Part shown: positions 54,858 to 62,665 of the stretch, one piece after another
Layout of the letters: each line of letters opens with the position of its first letter
Position numbering within the stretch: the first letter of the stretch is position 1
Assembly: GCA_018822105.1 (NCBI GenBank)
Contig: JAHJLB010000050.1
Span: 1-64,000, forward strand
Source: Pseudomonadota bacterium
GTDB lineage: Bacteria > Desulfobacterota > Desulfovibrionia > Desulfovibrionales > Desulfovibrionaceae
Length of the DNA: 64,000 nucleotides
Reading direction: 5' to 3'
Translations under genes and position numbers: made by a program
Notes under the pieces: model-generated
Databases searched by the model: none
What the model was told of the DNA's origin: nothing
What the model saw: the letters and a program-made list of their open reading frames with translations, nothing else

Positions 54858-56351
54858 ATGCGCAGCACGGCCAGCGTCCACACCATCCTCGCCGCCCTGG
54901 CCCTGGCCGCGGCCCTGGCCCTCTCAGGCTGCGGCGCGGGCCGCGCCACCACGCCGCAGGCGCCCCTGGAGGCCCCGCAGCCCAGCCAGGCCAACGCCAC
55001 GGCCCAGGCCCCGGCCGCCTCTCCGGACGCCCCTGCCCCAGACAACGCGGCCAGCGTGACGCGCACGCTGAACCTCCTGGTCAACGACACCGACCCCGCC
55101 TCCCCGGACTACGCCCGGCTGCGCGCAGAGCTGGCCGCCCTGGCCCAGGACCAGTCCCTGCCCGGCGACCTGCGCCTGGCCCTGGCGCGTGTGGCGGCCT
55201 TCAACCCGCCGCAGCTGCGCGAACGCTGGCAGCTCCACAGCAAGGCCCTGGACAGCGTGGCCGCCCTGTACGCCGAAAATCCCCCCGTGGACACCGACGC
55301 CCTGCGCGGGGCCAGCGTGGTGCGCAGGCTGGGGCCGGCCCTGTACCTGGTGCGCCTGCCCGGCGGCGACACGGCCTTCTTCTCCACCAACCGCAGGCTC
55401 AAGGCCGGCGCGCGCCTCAAGGGCATCCCCGCCGTGGAGCAGCCGCAGCCCAAGCCGGACAAGGCCAAGGGCGACCTGGTGGACGAACTGGGTGACTCGG
55501 CCAGGACATTCCGGGCCATAACCAGGCAGGAGGCGCAGGACATCGCGGCCAGGCGCGCGCCGGTGCTGGCCCGGCTGAAGCAGCTGGAGGCCGAGCGCGC
55601 CTCGTTCCAGCAGGCCATCGACGCGGACCTGGCCAGCCTCGACTCCCTGGCCCGCGACGTCAACGCGGTCATCAGCCCGCGCCTGCTGGGCCTGCGCGGG
55701 TCTGACCCCGGCAGGCGCCCCGCCCGGCTCATCCGCCAGGTCAAGCGCCTGGGCCACTCCTACAGCTCTGTGCAGTACTACCGCTACGCCCTGCCCGTCA
55801 CCGGCAAGGCCCAGGCGGACAGCGTGCTGATGAGCTACCTGGACGGGCGCAAGAAGGATGTGCAGGAGCTCCTGCGCAGCGTGGGCGTGGGCAAGGGGCT
55901 GGCCCGGACCAATACCGACCTCGTGGCCTTCAAGAGCTTCCGGAGCTCGGACCAGCTCCTGTCCGTCCGCTTCGAGGCCATCCGCGACACCGGCGGGGCG
56001 CACCCCAACCAGAACTACGCGGCCTTCGTCTTCGACATGCAGGGCCCGGCAGTGCTGGGCCTGGCCGACATCTTCAGCGACCTCCCCGCCGCTCTTGCCG
56101 TGCTCTCGGACCTTTCGGCCCGGCGCATGGAGCTGGTCCTGGACGGGCACGTGTTCGCCGAAGGCCTTGCGCCCAAGGCGGAGAACTTCCAGGTCTTCGT
56201 CATCGACGGCACGGACCTCGTGTTCACCTTCCCGCCCTACCAGGTGGCCAGCTACTCCGAGGGCGCGCAGACCCTGCGCGTGCCCCTGTCGCACCCGCGC
56301 CTCATGCCGCTGGTGTCGCCCAGGCTGCGCACGGCCCTGGGCGCACGGTGA
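54858..56351 (+). CDS. Lipoprotein with C-terminal DUF3298/RsiV-like domain
   Basis: A 497-residue lipoprotein: signal peptide ending in LALSGC, an Ala/Pro-rich linker (to about residue 60), a helical middle part with charged heptads (ARLKQLEAERASFQQAID), and a C-terminal DUF3298-type domain marked by VRFEAIRDTGGAHPN, FVFDMQGPAVLGLADIF and TFPPYQVASYSEGAQTLRVPLS. Such domains occur in periplasmic lipoproteins and in the lysozyme-sensing anti-sigma factor RsiV. Function unknown. ATG 54858 has AGGAGGCAC. Confidence 0.75.
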   Translation: MRSTASVHTILAALALAAALALSGCGAGRATTPQAPLEAPQPSQANATAQAPAASPDAPAPDNAASVTRTLNLLVNDTDPASPDYARLRAELAALAQDQSLPGDLRLALARVAAFNPPQLRERWQLHSKALDSVAALYAENPPVDTDALRGASVVRRLGPALYLVRLPGGDTAFFSTNRRLKAGARLKGIPAVEQPQPKPDKAKGDLVDELGDSARTFRAITRQEAQDIAARRAPVLARLKQLEAERASFQQAIDADLASLDSLARDVNAVISPRLLGLRGSDPGRRPARLIRQVKRLGHSYSSVQYYRYALPVTGKAQADSVLMSYLDGRKKDVQELLRSVGVGKGLARTNTDLVAFKSFRSSDQLLSVRFEAIRDTGGAHPNQNYAAFVFDMQGPAVLGLADIFSDLPAALAVLSDLSARRMELVLDGHVFAEGLAPKAENFQVFVIDGTDLVFTFPPYQVASYSEGAQTLRVPLSHPRLMPLVSPRLRTALGAR

Positions 56352-56426
56352 GGGAAAGGGAATAACGCCGGAGAGGGCATCCCGGGGGGGACGGAATCAC
56401 CCCAGCCCTCCGCGAAACGCCGCTGA

Positions 56427-56475
56427 CAGGGCAAAGGGCCGGAACGAGTTTCGCTCGTTCCGGCCCTTTGCCCTG
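56427..56475. terminator. 22-bp perfect hairpin
   Basis: The 22 bases at 56427-56448 (from CAGGGCAAAG to AACGAG) pair perfectly with 56454-56475 around a 5-base loop. It lies 76 bases after the DUF3298 lipoprotein stop and probably ends that transcript. No T-tract follows. Confidence 0.7.
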
Positions 56476-56760
56476 CGGAGAGGGGGTCCGGGGGGAATGA
56501 TTCCCCCCAAAGGTATCCAATTATTTCTGAGATATTATGATTTATCTTATCAAGTTGTGTCGGGGTGCTCTTGGGCTGTTGCTGGCATTTCGGGACACGT
56601 ACGGGACACGCAAGACGTCATTAAGCTGCCTCGAACTGGGATGAAATGGAAGAATTCCAGTGTGGACATCATCTTTGCTCAAAGACCCTGCTGAAGGCAT
56701 TCTAGCCTATCATCCAAAGGGAAGCAAAAGGTCTGTAAGCTTGTAGGCGCAATGCGCAAC

Positions 56761-56787
56761 GCCCCCCCTCCTTGCGGAGGGGGGGGC
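56761..56787. terminator. GC-rich hairpin in gene-poor region
   Basis: GCCCCCCCTCC and GGAGGGGGGGC pair around a TTGC loop. There is no adjacent gene end; the element stands alone inside the scar-like region. Confidence 0.5.
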
Positions 56788-57033
56788 TGTGGCGCGCAGG
56801 CGGCGTAACCCGACAAAGCCTTTCCCGCACGCGCGGGGATAGCGAAGGGTGAAACGGAAAGCGGGAATGCTCTCACTTCAAATGGTCCATTGGGGTCAAG
56901 GCCACCTTCCTGCGTCCTGTCCACTGGCGAGGAACCGCCTACAGCTCCGGGGCTCGCCCCCATCAGTTGAAGGAATACGATACGACTAAAAACGATTGTC
57001 TCTGTCAAGCAGCTGCTTTGATTGGTTTTTAAC

Positions 57034-57062
57034 TTGACAGCGTGCACGGAACCAGCTACCTT
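57034..57062 (+). promoter_or_regulatory. Strong sigma70-type promoter of candidate small RNA
   Basis: A perfect -35 box TTGACA (57034-57039), exactly 17 bases, then TACCTT (57057-57062) as -10. Transcription would start near 57069, just before a stable hairpin. Confidence 0.65.
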
Positions 57063-57068
57063 GTGTTT

Positions 57069-57240
57069 GTTGATGTCGCTCCTCGCCGCTAACAAGCGGG
57101 CACAACAAGAGGAGCGTGGATTGAAACGAACTCGCTTTTGTCCAGGTTCAAGTCGCCAGAAATGGGGTTGCCCCCACCGTCGACCAAGCAGCGAAAAGAG
57201 AAAGGTCTTACCCTCGTGGTGGGCCTTTCCTTTTTTATTT
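57069..57240 (+). ncRNA. Candidate structured small RNA with CRISPR-repeat-like segment
   Basis: A ~170-base transcript is predicted between a good promoter and a clear intrinsic terminator. Its 5' part folds as CGCTCCTC (57077-57084) against GAGGAGCG (57109-57116), with an inner CCGC/GCGG hairpin. The 3' arm continues GTGGATTGAAAC to 57127, so GAGGAGCG plus this tail matches the 3' half of type I-C CRISPR repeats; the expected 5' half (GTCGCTCCTC) is also there, but the loop between the halves is 24 bases instead of about 4. A TGGGG-TTGC-CCCCA hairpin lies further on. No family such as 6S, tmRNA or SRP RNA was recognised. Confidence 0.55.
57200..57240 (+). terminator. Intrinsic terminator of candidate small RNA
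   Basis: GAAAGG (57200-57205) pairs with CCTTTC (57224-57229) with further inner pairing, followed by six T and ATTTTAT. This is the best T-tract in the window. Confidence 0.85.
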
Positions 57241-57268
57241 TATCAGATACATAAATAGTTCACATGCA

Positions 57269-57588
57269 ATCTCCAGGGCGGACCGCCAGGCGGCCATTGA
57301 GTGCTCGGCAGACGCTGACGGAGGCTGTCCGCTGTGCAGGACGGGGCCTGCAAGGCTTTTGAATCCCGGCCCCTGCGCTGCCGCTTACATGACCTGCCCC
57401 TGGCCGAGGCCGGGCGGTTGGAGACAGAGCTTGCACCCGCCTTGGCCAAGACCTCGCGCGAGATCTACCAGGCGCTCACGGGCCAGTTCCTGCCCGAGGA
57501 CTTCCCGCGCTTCAGCGTGGCCGACGCGGTGTCCGGCCGCTATGTGCAGGTCTTCTTCAACTGGCAGAAGGCCCGAACTCAACCCTGA
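57269..57588 (+). pseudogene. Truncated, frameshifted YkgJ-family cysteine-cluster protein
   Basis: The 3' part reads DGACKAFESRPLRCRLHD followed by a C-terminal GRYVQVFFNW segment, the signature of YkgJ-family zinc/iron-chelating proteins. Only the last ~84 codons are in one frame (from GTG 57334). Directly upstream, a different frame reads ECSADADGGCPL, the expected preceding cysteine segment, so a small insertion or deletion near 57332 breaks the gene. The N-terminal CxxCC part is missing; sequence turns into the small-RNA terminator region near 57240. I read it as a gene cut and shifted by a rearrangement. Confidence 0.65.
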
Positions 57589-57612
57589 CCAGGCCCTGAT
57601 ACGGCAACGCGA

Positions 57613-58380
57613 TCAAGGCACCCGCACCAGCCGCAGCCCCGTGCTCGCGGCCTTGCACCGGTCGGACATGTAGCAGCGGAACGAGCAGCGCGCGCAAGAC
57701 ACAACGCCGCCCCAATACCCGCCGCGCGCCACGCGGCCCCAGCCTGCGGTGTGCAGGGGGTTGTTCCGGGCGTGGTGGGCGTAGGCCGTCTTCTCGTACA
57801 TGTCCTCGGTCCACTGGAACACGTTGCCGCTCATGTCGTAGAGGCCAAGCCCGTTGGGAGTCTTCTGGCCCACGGGATGCGGCACGCCCCCGCTGTTTTC
57901 GGCATACCAGCCCAGGGAATCCAGCTTGGCCCCGCCAGCGAACATTTCGGCCTTGCCTCCGCTGCGGCAGGCATACTCCCATTCGGCCTCCGTGGGCAGG
58001 CGGAAGCGCATTCCATCCTTGCCCTGGACGTTCAGCCGGGTCACAAAGGCCTTGGCCTCCTGCCAGGTCACGGAGTCCACCGGATAGTCATCGCCCTTGG
58101 GAGAAGTGGATGGGTTGGCGCCCATGACCTGGACCCACTGCTTCTGGGTCACGGTGAACCTGCCCAGCCAGAAGCCGTCCAGGCAGACCTCATGCACGGG
58201 CTTTTCCTCGGACTCCCGATCGCCAAAGGTGTCGCCCATCTGGAAGCAGCCCTTCGGCACCCACACGAATTCCATTCCTGTGACGGGATCCTTCCACTCC
58301 CTGCCGGGGGTGCTCGCCAGGGCGAGGCTGCACAGTGCCAGCGTCGCCACGACACATAGGGAAACAGCTCCTGACCTCAT
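57613..58380 (-). CDS. Exported sulfatase-modifying-factor (SUMF1/FGE-like) domain protein
   Basis: A 255-residue protein with a signal peptide ending near SLALAS and one SUMF1-type domain: GMEFVWVPKGCFQMGD, FTVTQKQW, RLPTEAEWEYACR, YDMSGNVFQWTEDMYE and a late RGGYWGG...GLRLVRVP. The region where true formylglycine-generating enzymes have their active cysteine pair reads SCARCSFRCYMSDRC, with five cysteines, so activity cannot be excluded, but most such exported proteins are not FGE. No sulfatase gene is nearby. ATG 58380 has GGAGGGAAAT. It lies downstream of the Hdr-like cluster on the same strand. Confidence 0.8.
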   Translation of the reverse strand: MRSGAVSLCVVATLALCSLALASTPGREWKDPVTGMEFVWVPKGCFQMGDTFGDRESEEKPVHEVCLDGFWLGRFTVTQKQWVQVMGANPSTSPKGDDYPVDSVTWQEAKAFVTRLNVQGKDGMRFRLPTEAEWEYACRSGGKAEMFAGGAKLDSLGWYAENSGGVPHPVGQKTPNGLGLYDMSGNVFQWTEDMYEKTAYAHHARNNPLHTAGWGRVARGGYWGGVVSCARCSFRCYMSDRCKAASTGLRLVRVP

Positions 58381-58518
58381 GTGATTTCCCTCCTGCCAGT
58401 TGTGCTGCGTAAGCATTCTCCGCAAATGTTGCCGCGAGCCTTTTTACGGTCATTGCAAGATGGCGGCGGCGGAGTATTCTTTCCATACCCCTCTTATTCG
58501 CCTGCGCGCAAGCCAGAC

Positions 58519-59838
58519 TCACAGCTCCCCGTCAGGGTTGATGCCAAAGGCCTCCCACTGGGCGCTGGCCGATTCCGCCATCTGCGTGGCCTCGTCGTCA
58601 GTCTGGGGCTCGATGATGAGCGCCTCGGCCACCACCTGCCAGAGGTACTTCACCTCATACTTGAGATCCTTGTAGTACTTGGGCAGCCGCTTCATGATCT
58701 GGTCGCGGCAGTTGGAGCAGCCGACCACCACCACGTCCGCGCCGCAGCGCCGGATCTGGTCCGCCTTGTAGCGGCCATGGAAGGCTGACTGCTTCTCAAA
58801 CGGCATGGGCCAGTTGCCGCCGCCCGCGCCGCAGCAGTAGTTGGCCTCCCGGGTGGGAGTCATCTCCACGAAATCGTCCACGCATTGCGAGAGGATGAAA
58901 CGCGGCTCGTCGAAAAAGGCCTGCCCGTAGTGCTTCAGGAGTTCGCGGCCATGCTTACAGGAGTCGTGCCAGGTGAAGCGCTTGCCCGCGTGCACGCTCT
59001 TGTCCAGCCGGATGCGGCCCTGCTGGATGATCTCCTGGAGGTATTCGTACAGGTAGATGAAGTTGACGCGGTTCTCCTTGTTCAGCTCGATGCAGGACTT
59101 CATGCCCGTGCGGCAGCCATAGGACCCGCCGCCGCAGTCCGGCATGATCATGCGCTTGATGCCATGAGCCTTGACGTACTCGATCTTGCGCTCGGCCAGG
59201 GCGCGGATGCCCTCGTAGTTGCCGGTGAACAGGGCCCAGTCCACGGCCTCCCAGCCCTCGGAGGGAACGGTCCAGTTCTCATGCGCGGCGTAGAAGATCT
59301 TCCACCACCAGAACTGGTCCTCAAAGTCGCCGAAGACCTCCTTGGAGTTGGGGAAGAACAGGATGTCGGCGCCCTGGCGGTCCACGGGCACGAAGAAGCC
59401 GGGGCAGTCCTCGCCGGCCAGCTGCTGGCCCAGCTCGGCCATGCCTTGCAGGTAGTCGTCGCGGGAGATGGCCAGGTTGTTGCCGCTGTTCAGGTTGTTC
59501 AGGAAGCCCTTGTGCAGGGTGCCGGGGATCTGGTCGCGGGGGCGCAGGTGCTTCATGTGCAGCATGACCGGCACGATGTCGATGCCCATGGGGCAGGCGT
59601 ATGAGCAGCGCCCGCAACCGGCGCAGAGCCAGGGGAAGTTGGAGTTCATCACCTCGGCCACCGTGCCGTAGGCCAGCCTGCGCAGGACCTTGCGGATGTT
59701 CCAGCCCTCGTTGTCCGGGGCATTGGTGGTGGGGCAGCCGCTGCTGCACGCCCCGCAGGCCACGCAGGCGCTGAAGTCAAACGTGGCAAGGTGCAGGCGG
59801 ATCTATTCCGGCAGGGAAGCGGGGACGACGGCGTTCAT
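58519..59838 (-). CDS. HdrD-like iron-sulfur protein with in-frame amber codon 12
   Basis: A 439-residue reading frame (with readthrough) of heterodisulfide reductase subunit D type: two ferredoxin motifs (CVACGACSSGCP and CAGCGRCSYACP), then two CCG-type segments ending in NYCCGAGGGNW and VVGCSNC. The ATG at 59838 has GGAGGG seven bases upstream, as in its neighbours, but codon 12 is TAG (59803-59805). The only ATG/GTG after it is GTG 59763, which lies inside the first cluster motif and would destroy it. So either the amber is read through or suppressed, the gene is broken, or the base is an error. It follows the selenoprotein HdrD gene by 84 bases. Confidence 0.75.
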
Positions 59839-59922
59839 GGAGAAACCCTCCGTGTGCGGATGGACGTTTCGAAGTGGCCCGGCCCCTCTCTTGACGGGGA
59901 ACCGGGCGCACTCCGATATGCG

Positions 59923-61218
59923 TCACAGCCCCACGCTGGCCAGGTCTTCGCCCAGATAACTGCGCTCGTTCTCGCCGAGGCAGCCCATGGACAGGCAGAT
60001 CAGGGTCCACAAATGGACCACCGGAAAGTGCTTCCCGGAGTGTTCCGAGAGGTCATGAATCTGTGAATGGCAGTTGTGGCAGGGCGCGATGCAGTAGTCT
60101 GCGCCGGTTTCCACAATCTGCCGCAACTTGCGATCTCCGTAGGCGCGTCGCTCCTCGGTGTAGCCCGACTGGAGGTAGCCCCCGCCCCCGCCGCAACAGT
60201 AGTTGTTAGACTTGTTGGGATACATCTCGATGAAGTGCTCTTCGCCCACCACGGACTTGACCACGAAGCGCAGATCCTCGGCCACGGGGTCGCCATAAGT
60301 TTTGCGCACCAACTGGCAGGGGTCCTGAACCGTGAAGGTCACGCCCAACTCCCGGTTCCAGTCGGAGCTGACCTTGAGCCTGCCTTCGCGTATCCAGCGT
60401 GCGTACAGGCGGATAATGCTTTCGATCTCGAACTTGGGAGTGATCTTGAACTTTTGCAATCCGGCCCGGACTGCGTACATCTCGTGGCCTCACTCGGTGT
60501 TCAGCCAGTATCGGCACCCCAGGTCCTCCACGGCCTTGACCTTGTTGCGCACGATGGTTTCCCAGGCTGCATCGTCGGCCAGAAACATGCAGTAGTTCTC
60601 CGCAGCCCAGCCAATGGTGCCGTAAGTCCAGTCGCAGCCCACCGTGTGCAGGATCTTCCACAGCGGAACCATCTCGTCGGGCTCGGTCACGGGCTCGCGG
60701 GAATTCTGGTTCAGGAAGTATTCGGCACCCGGCCTGTTGAAGGAGACCTGCATGTCCTCCCACGCCGGCTGGGCTTCCTTGACCTCTTCAAGGATATCCC
60801 CAGCCACGAACACGAAGTCCTCGCTACGGGCACCCATGGCTGAGTTGCTTTCGTTTTTCAGGGCCTGGTCGCAGGAGCCGAGGATGCCCTTGGGCCTGTC
60901 CTCCCGTGGCCAGGCAGCGCGGGCCTCGTAAATCAGCCGGGGGATGTCTATGGCCATGGGGCAGGCGTAAACGCAGCGTTGGCACATGGTGCACATCCAG
61001 ACCCAGGGGCTGGAGAGCACCATTTCGTCCTGCCCCAGGGCGCACAGCCGCAGGAACTTGCGCGGGTCCATATCGTGCAGCCCGCTGGCAGGGCAGCCGG
61101 AAGCGCACAGGCCGCATGTCAGACACATGGAGAGGTGCCCGCCTTCGGGGAGCATGTCCATCACCTTGGACAGGAACACGCTTTGCTTGGGCAGGATCAC
61201 GGTTGCCGCTTCGCCCAT
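59923..61218 (-). CDS. HdrD-like iron-sulfur selenoprotein (UGA at codon 243)
   Basis: A 431-residue protein, read through TGA at 60490-60492. The N-terminal half has two [4Fe-4S] motifs, CLTCGLCASGCP and CTMCQRCVYACP; the C-terminal half has CCG-domain motifs DPCQLV, NNYCCGGGGG and CHNCHSQ. Codon 243 lies in YWLNTE-U-GHEMYA; relatives have cysteine in ECGH at this place, a ligand site for the active iron-sulfur cluster. The frame continues 246 codons later without change, and a SECIS-like hairpin follows the TGA. I infer a selenocysteine cluster ligand in a thiol/disulfide or quinone-linked electron carrier. ATG 61218 has AAGGAGGTG. Confidence 0.88.
60456..60474 (-). promoter_or_regulatory. 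SECIS-like hairpin of HdrD-like gene
   Basis: On the minus strand GCAGTCC (60474-60468) pairs with GGATTGC (60462-60456; one G-U) around loop GGGCC. The loop starts 22 bases after the TGA, almost the same distance as in fdhA (23), and begins with G. Confidence 0.75.
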
Positions 61219-61269
61219 GGGGCACCTCCTTGGTTGGTATGGTTGCGGGCCTTCAGGAGCGCGCTCCAG

Positions 61270-61665
61270 CTAGCCGCCGGCGCGCTCCTCCTCCAGCTTC
61301 TTTTTGTGGGCTCTGTCGATCAGCTCCAGGATCTTTTCTGTCTTGCAGGGCTTGAGAATGTAGTCAAAGGCCCCGAGGCGGATAAGCTCTGCGGCATCAT
61401 CGGCCGAGGCATGACCGGTGACCACGATGACCTTGGCCTTGACCCCGGCCGCGCGCAGGCGCTCCAGGGTGGCCGTGCCGGTGAACCCCGGCATCCGCAT
61501 GTCCAGAAGCACGACATCATAAGCCATTCTCTGGAGTTCATCCAAGGCCTCTTCGCCGCTGTAAACCGTATGGGCGAAAAGGCCGTTCAACCCCAGAAGC
61601 TTGGCCAGATTGTCGGCGTAGCGCTTCTCGTCGTCCACCACCAAAACCCTGGTCAGCTCGGACAT
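61270..61665 (-). CDS. Single-domain response regulator
   Basis: A 131-residue CheY-like receiver: acidic pair at 11-12, phospho-acceptor D55 (VVLLDMRMPG), threonine in VVVTGHAS, and lysine in FDYILKPCK. A short charged C-terminal tail (KKKLEEE) is the only addition, with no DNA-binding domain. It lies between a universal stress protein and the selenocysteine HdrD gene, so it may control the redox complex by protein contact. No histidine kinase is adjacent. ATG 61665 has GGAGGGTGAGG and starts 4 bases after the USP stop. Confidence 0.85.
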   Translation of the reverse strand: MSELTRVLVVDDEKRYADNLAKLLGLNGLFAHTVYSGEEALDELQRMAYDVVLLDMRMPGFTGTATLERLRAAGVKAKVIVVTGHASADDAAELIRLGAFDYILKPCKTEKILELIDRAHKKKLEEERAGG

Positions 61666-61669
61666 GGCC

Positions 61670-62632
61670 TCACCCTCCGGCTCCGGCGGCGGCCTTGTGC
61701 TGCGTCTCGACGGCCTCGCCGGTCTGGTCGTACATCAGCCCGCAGCGCAGATCGAAGTGCCGGTTCACGCTGATGGTCGGGCAGGGGGAGTTCAGCGCCA
61801 CCTGGACCACGGTGGAGCCCAGGAAGGCCTTTTCCGGGTCCCGCTCCCGGGTGTGGTGGGCCACGAGGATGAGATTGGCCTCGCGCATCCTGGCGAGCTT
61901 CAAGATCTCCATGGCCGGCATTCCTTCCCAGGCCTCAAAGGTGCTGTTCTTGATGCCGCGGAGCTTGTCGCCGTAGCGTTCCTCCAGCCGTGCCTTGCTC
62001 TCGGCGATGGAGCGCTTGACCTCGTCGTGCCCCAGGGACACGCGCCCGGTTTCGCCGCTCAAGTCTACGCAGTGGAACACCGTGAGCCCGGCCTTGTAGT
62101 GCCGGGCGATCTGGCCGCCGTAGTGCACCGCGCAGTCCGCCTGGTCGGAGAAGTCCGTGGCCGCCACGATGTTCAGGAAGTTGTGCTCGCCGTAGGGCGT
62201 TGACTTGGCCACGATCATCACCGGGCAAGCGGCCTTCTGGCTGACCTGCTCCAGCGTGCTGCCGGTCATGCCCCACATGCGTGAGCGCTGTTCCGAATAC
62301 TCCTTGGTATGCGGGCCCATGACCACGAGGTCAGCATTCATCTTGCGGGCGATGCGCAGAACCTCAACATGGGGCACGCCGGGCACCACCTTGACCTCGT
62401 AGTTGTCGAGGCCCCGGAGCTTTTCCTTGTAATACTCCTCCACCGAGGCCTTGATCTTGGCGACCTCCCCTGAGGACTCCAGGAATTCCATGTCGCCCCA
62501 GCCCTGGGCCAGGCCGCAGACATGCACGATCACCAGACGGGACTCGAAGCGTTGCGCGAAGTGGAAGGCCGCCTCGGCAGCGCAGTCGCATAATTCAGAC
62601 GGTGTGATGGCGAGAAGAATGTCCTTGAACAT
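61670..62632 (-). CDS. Tandem universal stress protein (UspA family)
   Basis: A 320-residue protein with two UspA domains. The first opens FKDILLAITPSELCDCAAEAAF and has VVMGPHTKEYS...GSTLEQV near its end; the second opens LNIVAATDFSDQADCAVHY and ends AHHTRERDPEKAFLGSTVVQVAL. These GxxG-GS/T loops bind ATP in related proteins. Its place inside the Hdr-like operon, next to a response regulator, suggests control of the electron-transfer complex by energy state; that is inference. ATG 62632 has GGAGGGTAGG. Confidence 0.9.
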   Translation of the reverse strand: MFKDILLAITPSELCDCAAEAAFHFAQRFESRLVIVHVCGLAQGWGDMEFLESSGEVAKIKASVEEYYKEKLRGLDNYEVKVVPGVPHVEVLRIARKMNADLVVMGPHTKEYSEQRSRMWGMTGSTLEQVSQKAACPVMIVAKSTPYGEHNFLNIVAATDFSDQADCAVHYGGQIARHYKAGLTVFHCVDLSGETGRVSLGHDEVKRSIAESKARLEERYGDKLRGIKNSTFEAWEGMPAMEILKLARMREANLILVAHHTRERDPEKAFLGSTVVQVALNSPCPTISVNRHFDLRCGLMYDQTGEAVETQHKAAAGAGG

Positions 62633-62665
62633 GTGCCTACCCTCCGGTTGAGGTTTGCTTGCCCA

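Larger units (their letters stand above)
56352..57068. other. Gene-poor region with hairpins and AT-rich segment
   Basis: No credible gene is seen here. It holds two strong hairpins (56427-56475 and 56761-56787), an AT-rich patch at about 56515-56560, and an 11-base tandem CGGGACACGTA/CGGGACACGCA near 56590. Lower GC than the neighbours, short broken frames and a truncated gene at the right end suggest a rearrangement scar or a decayed insertion. No integrase gene or attachment site is recognisable. Confidence 0.55.

Noticed and set aside
56561-56690. Phage integrase fragment with GGGACACG repeats
   Set aside because: The short frames contain none of the tyrosine-recombinase catalytic residues; only a tandem 11-base repeat is visible.
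57138-57160. tRNA or tmRNA T-arm (GGTTCAAGTC)
   Set aside because: Flanking bases do not form a 5-bp T-stem, and no acceptor stem or CCA end is found.
57069-57240. CRISPR array
   Set aside because: Only one repeat-like element, with an abnormal loop; no second repeat, no regular spacers and no cas genes in the window.
57022-57258. 78-residue open frame over the small RNA
   Set aside because: It spans the promoter, hairpins and terminator, has no ribosome site and no recognisable protein features.
58519-59763. GTG 59763 as start of the HdrD-like gene
   Set aside because: It lies between the first two cysteines of the first ferredoxin motif and has no ribosome site, so the product would lack a cluster ligand.
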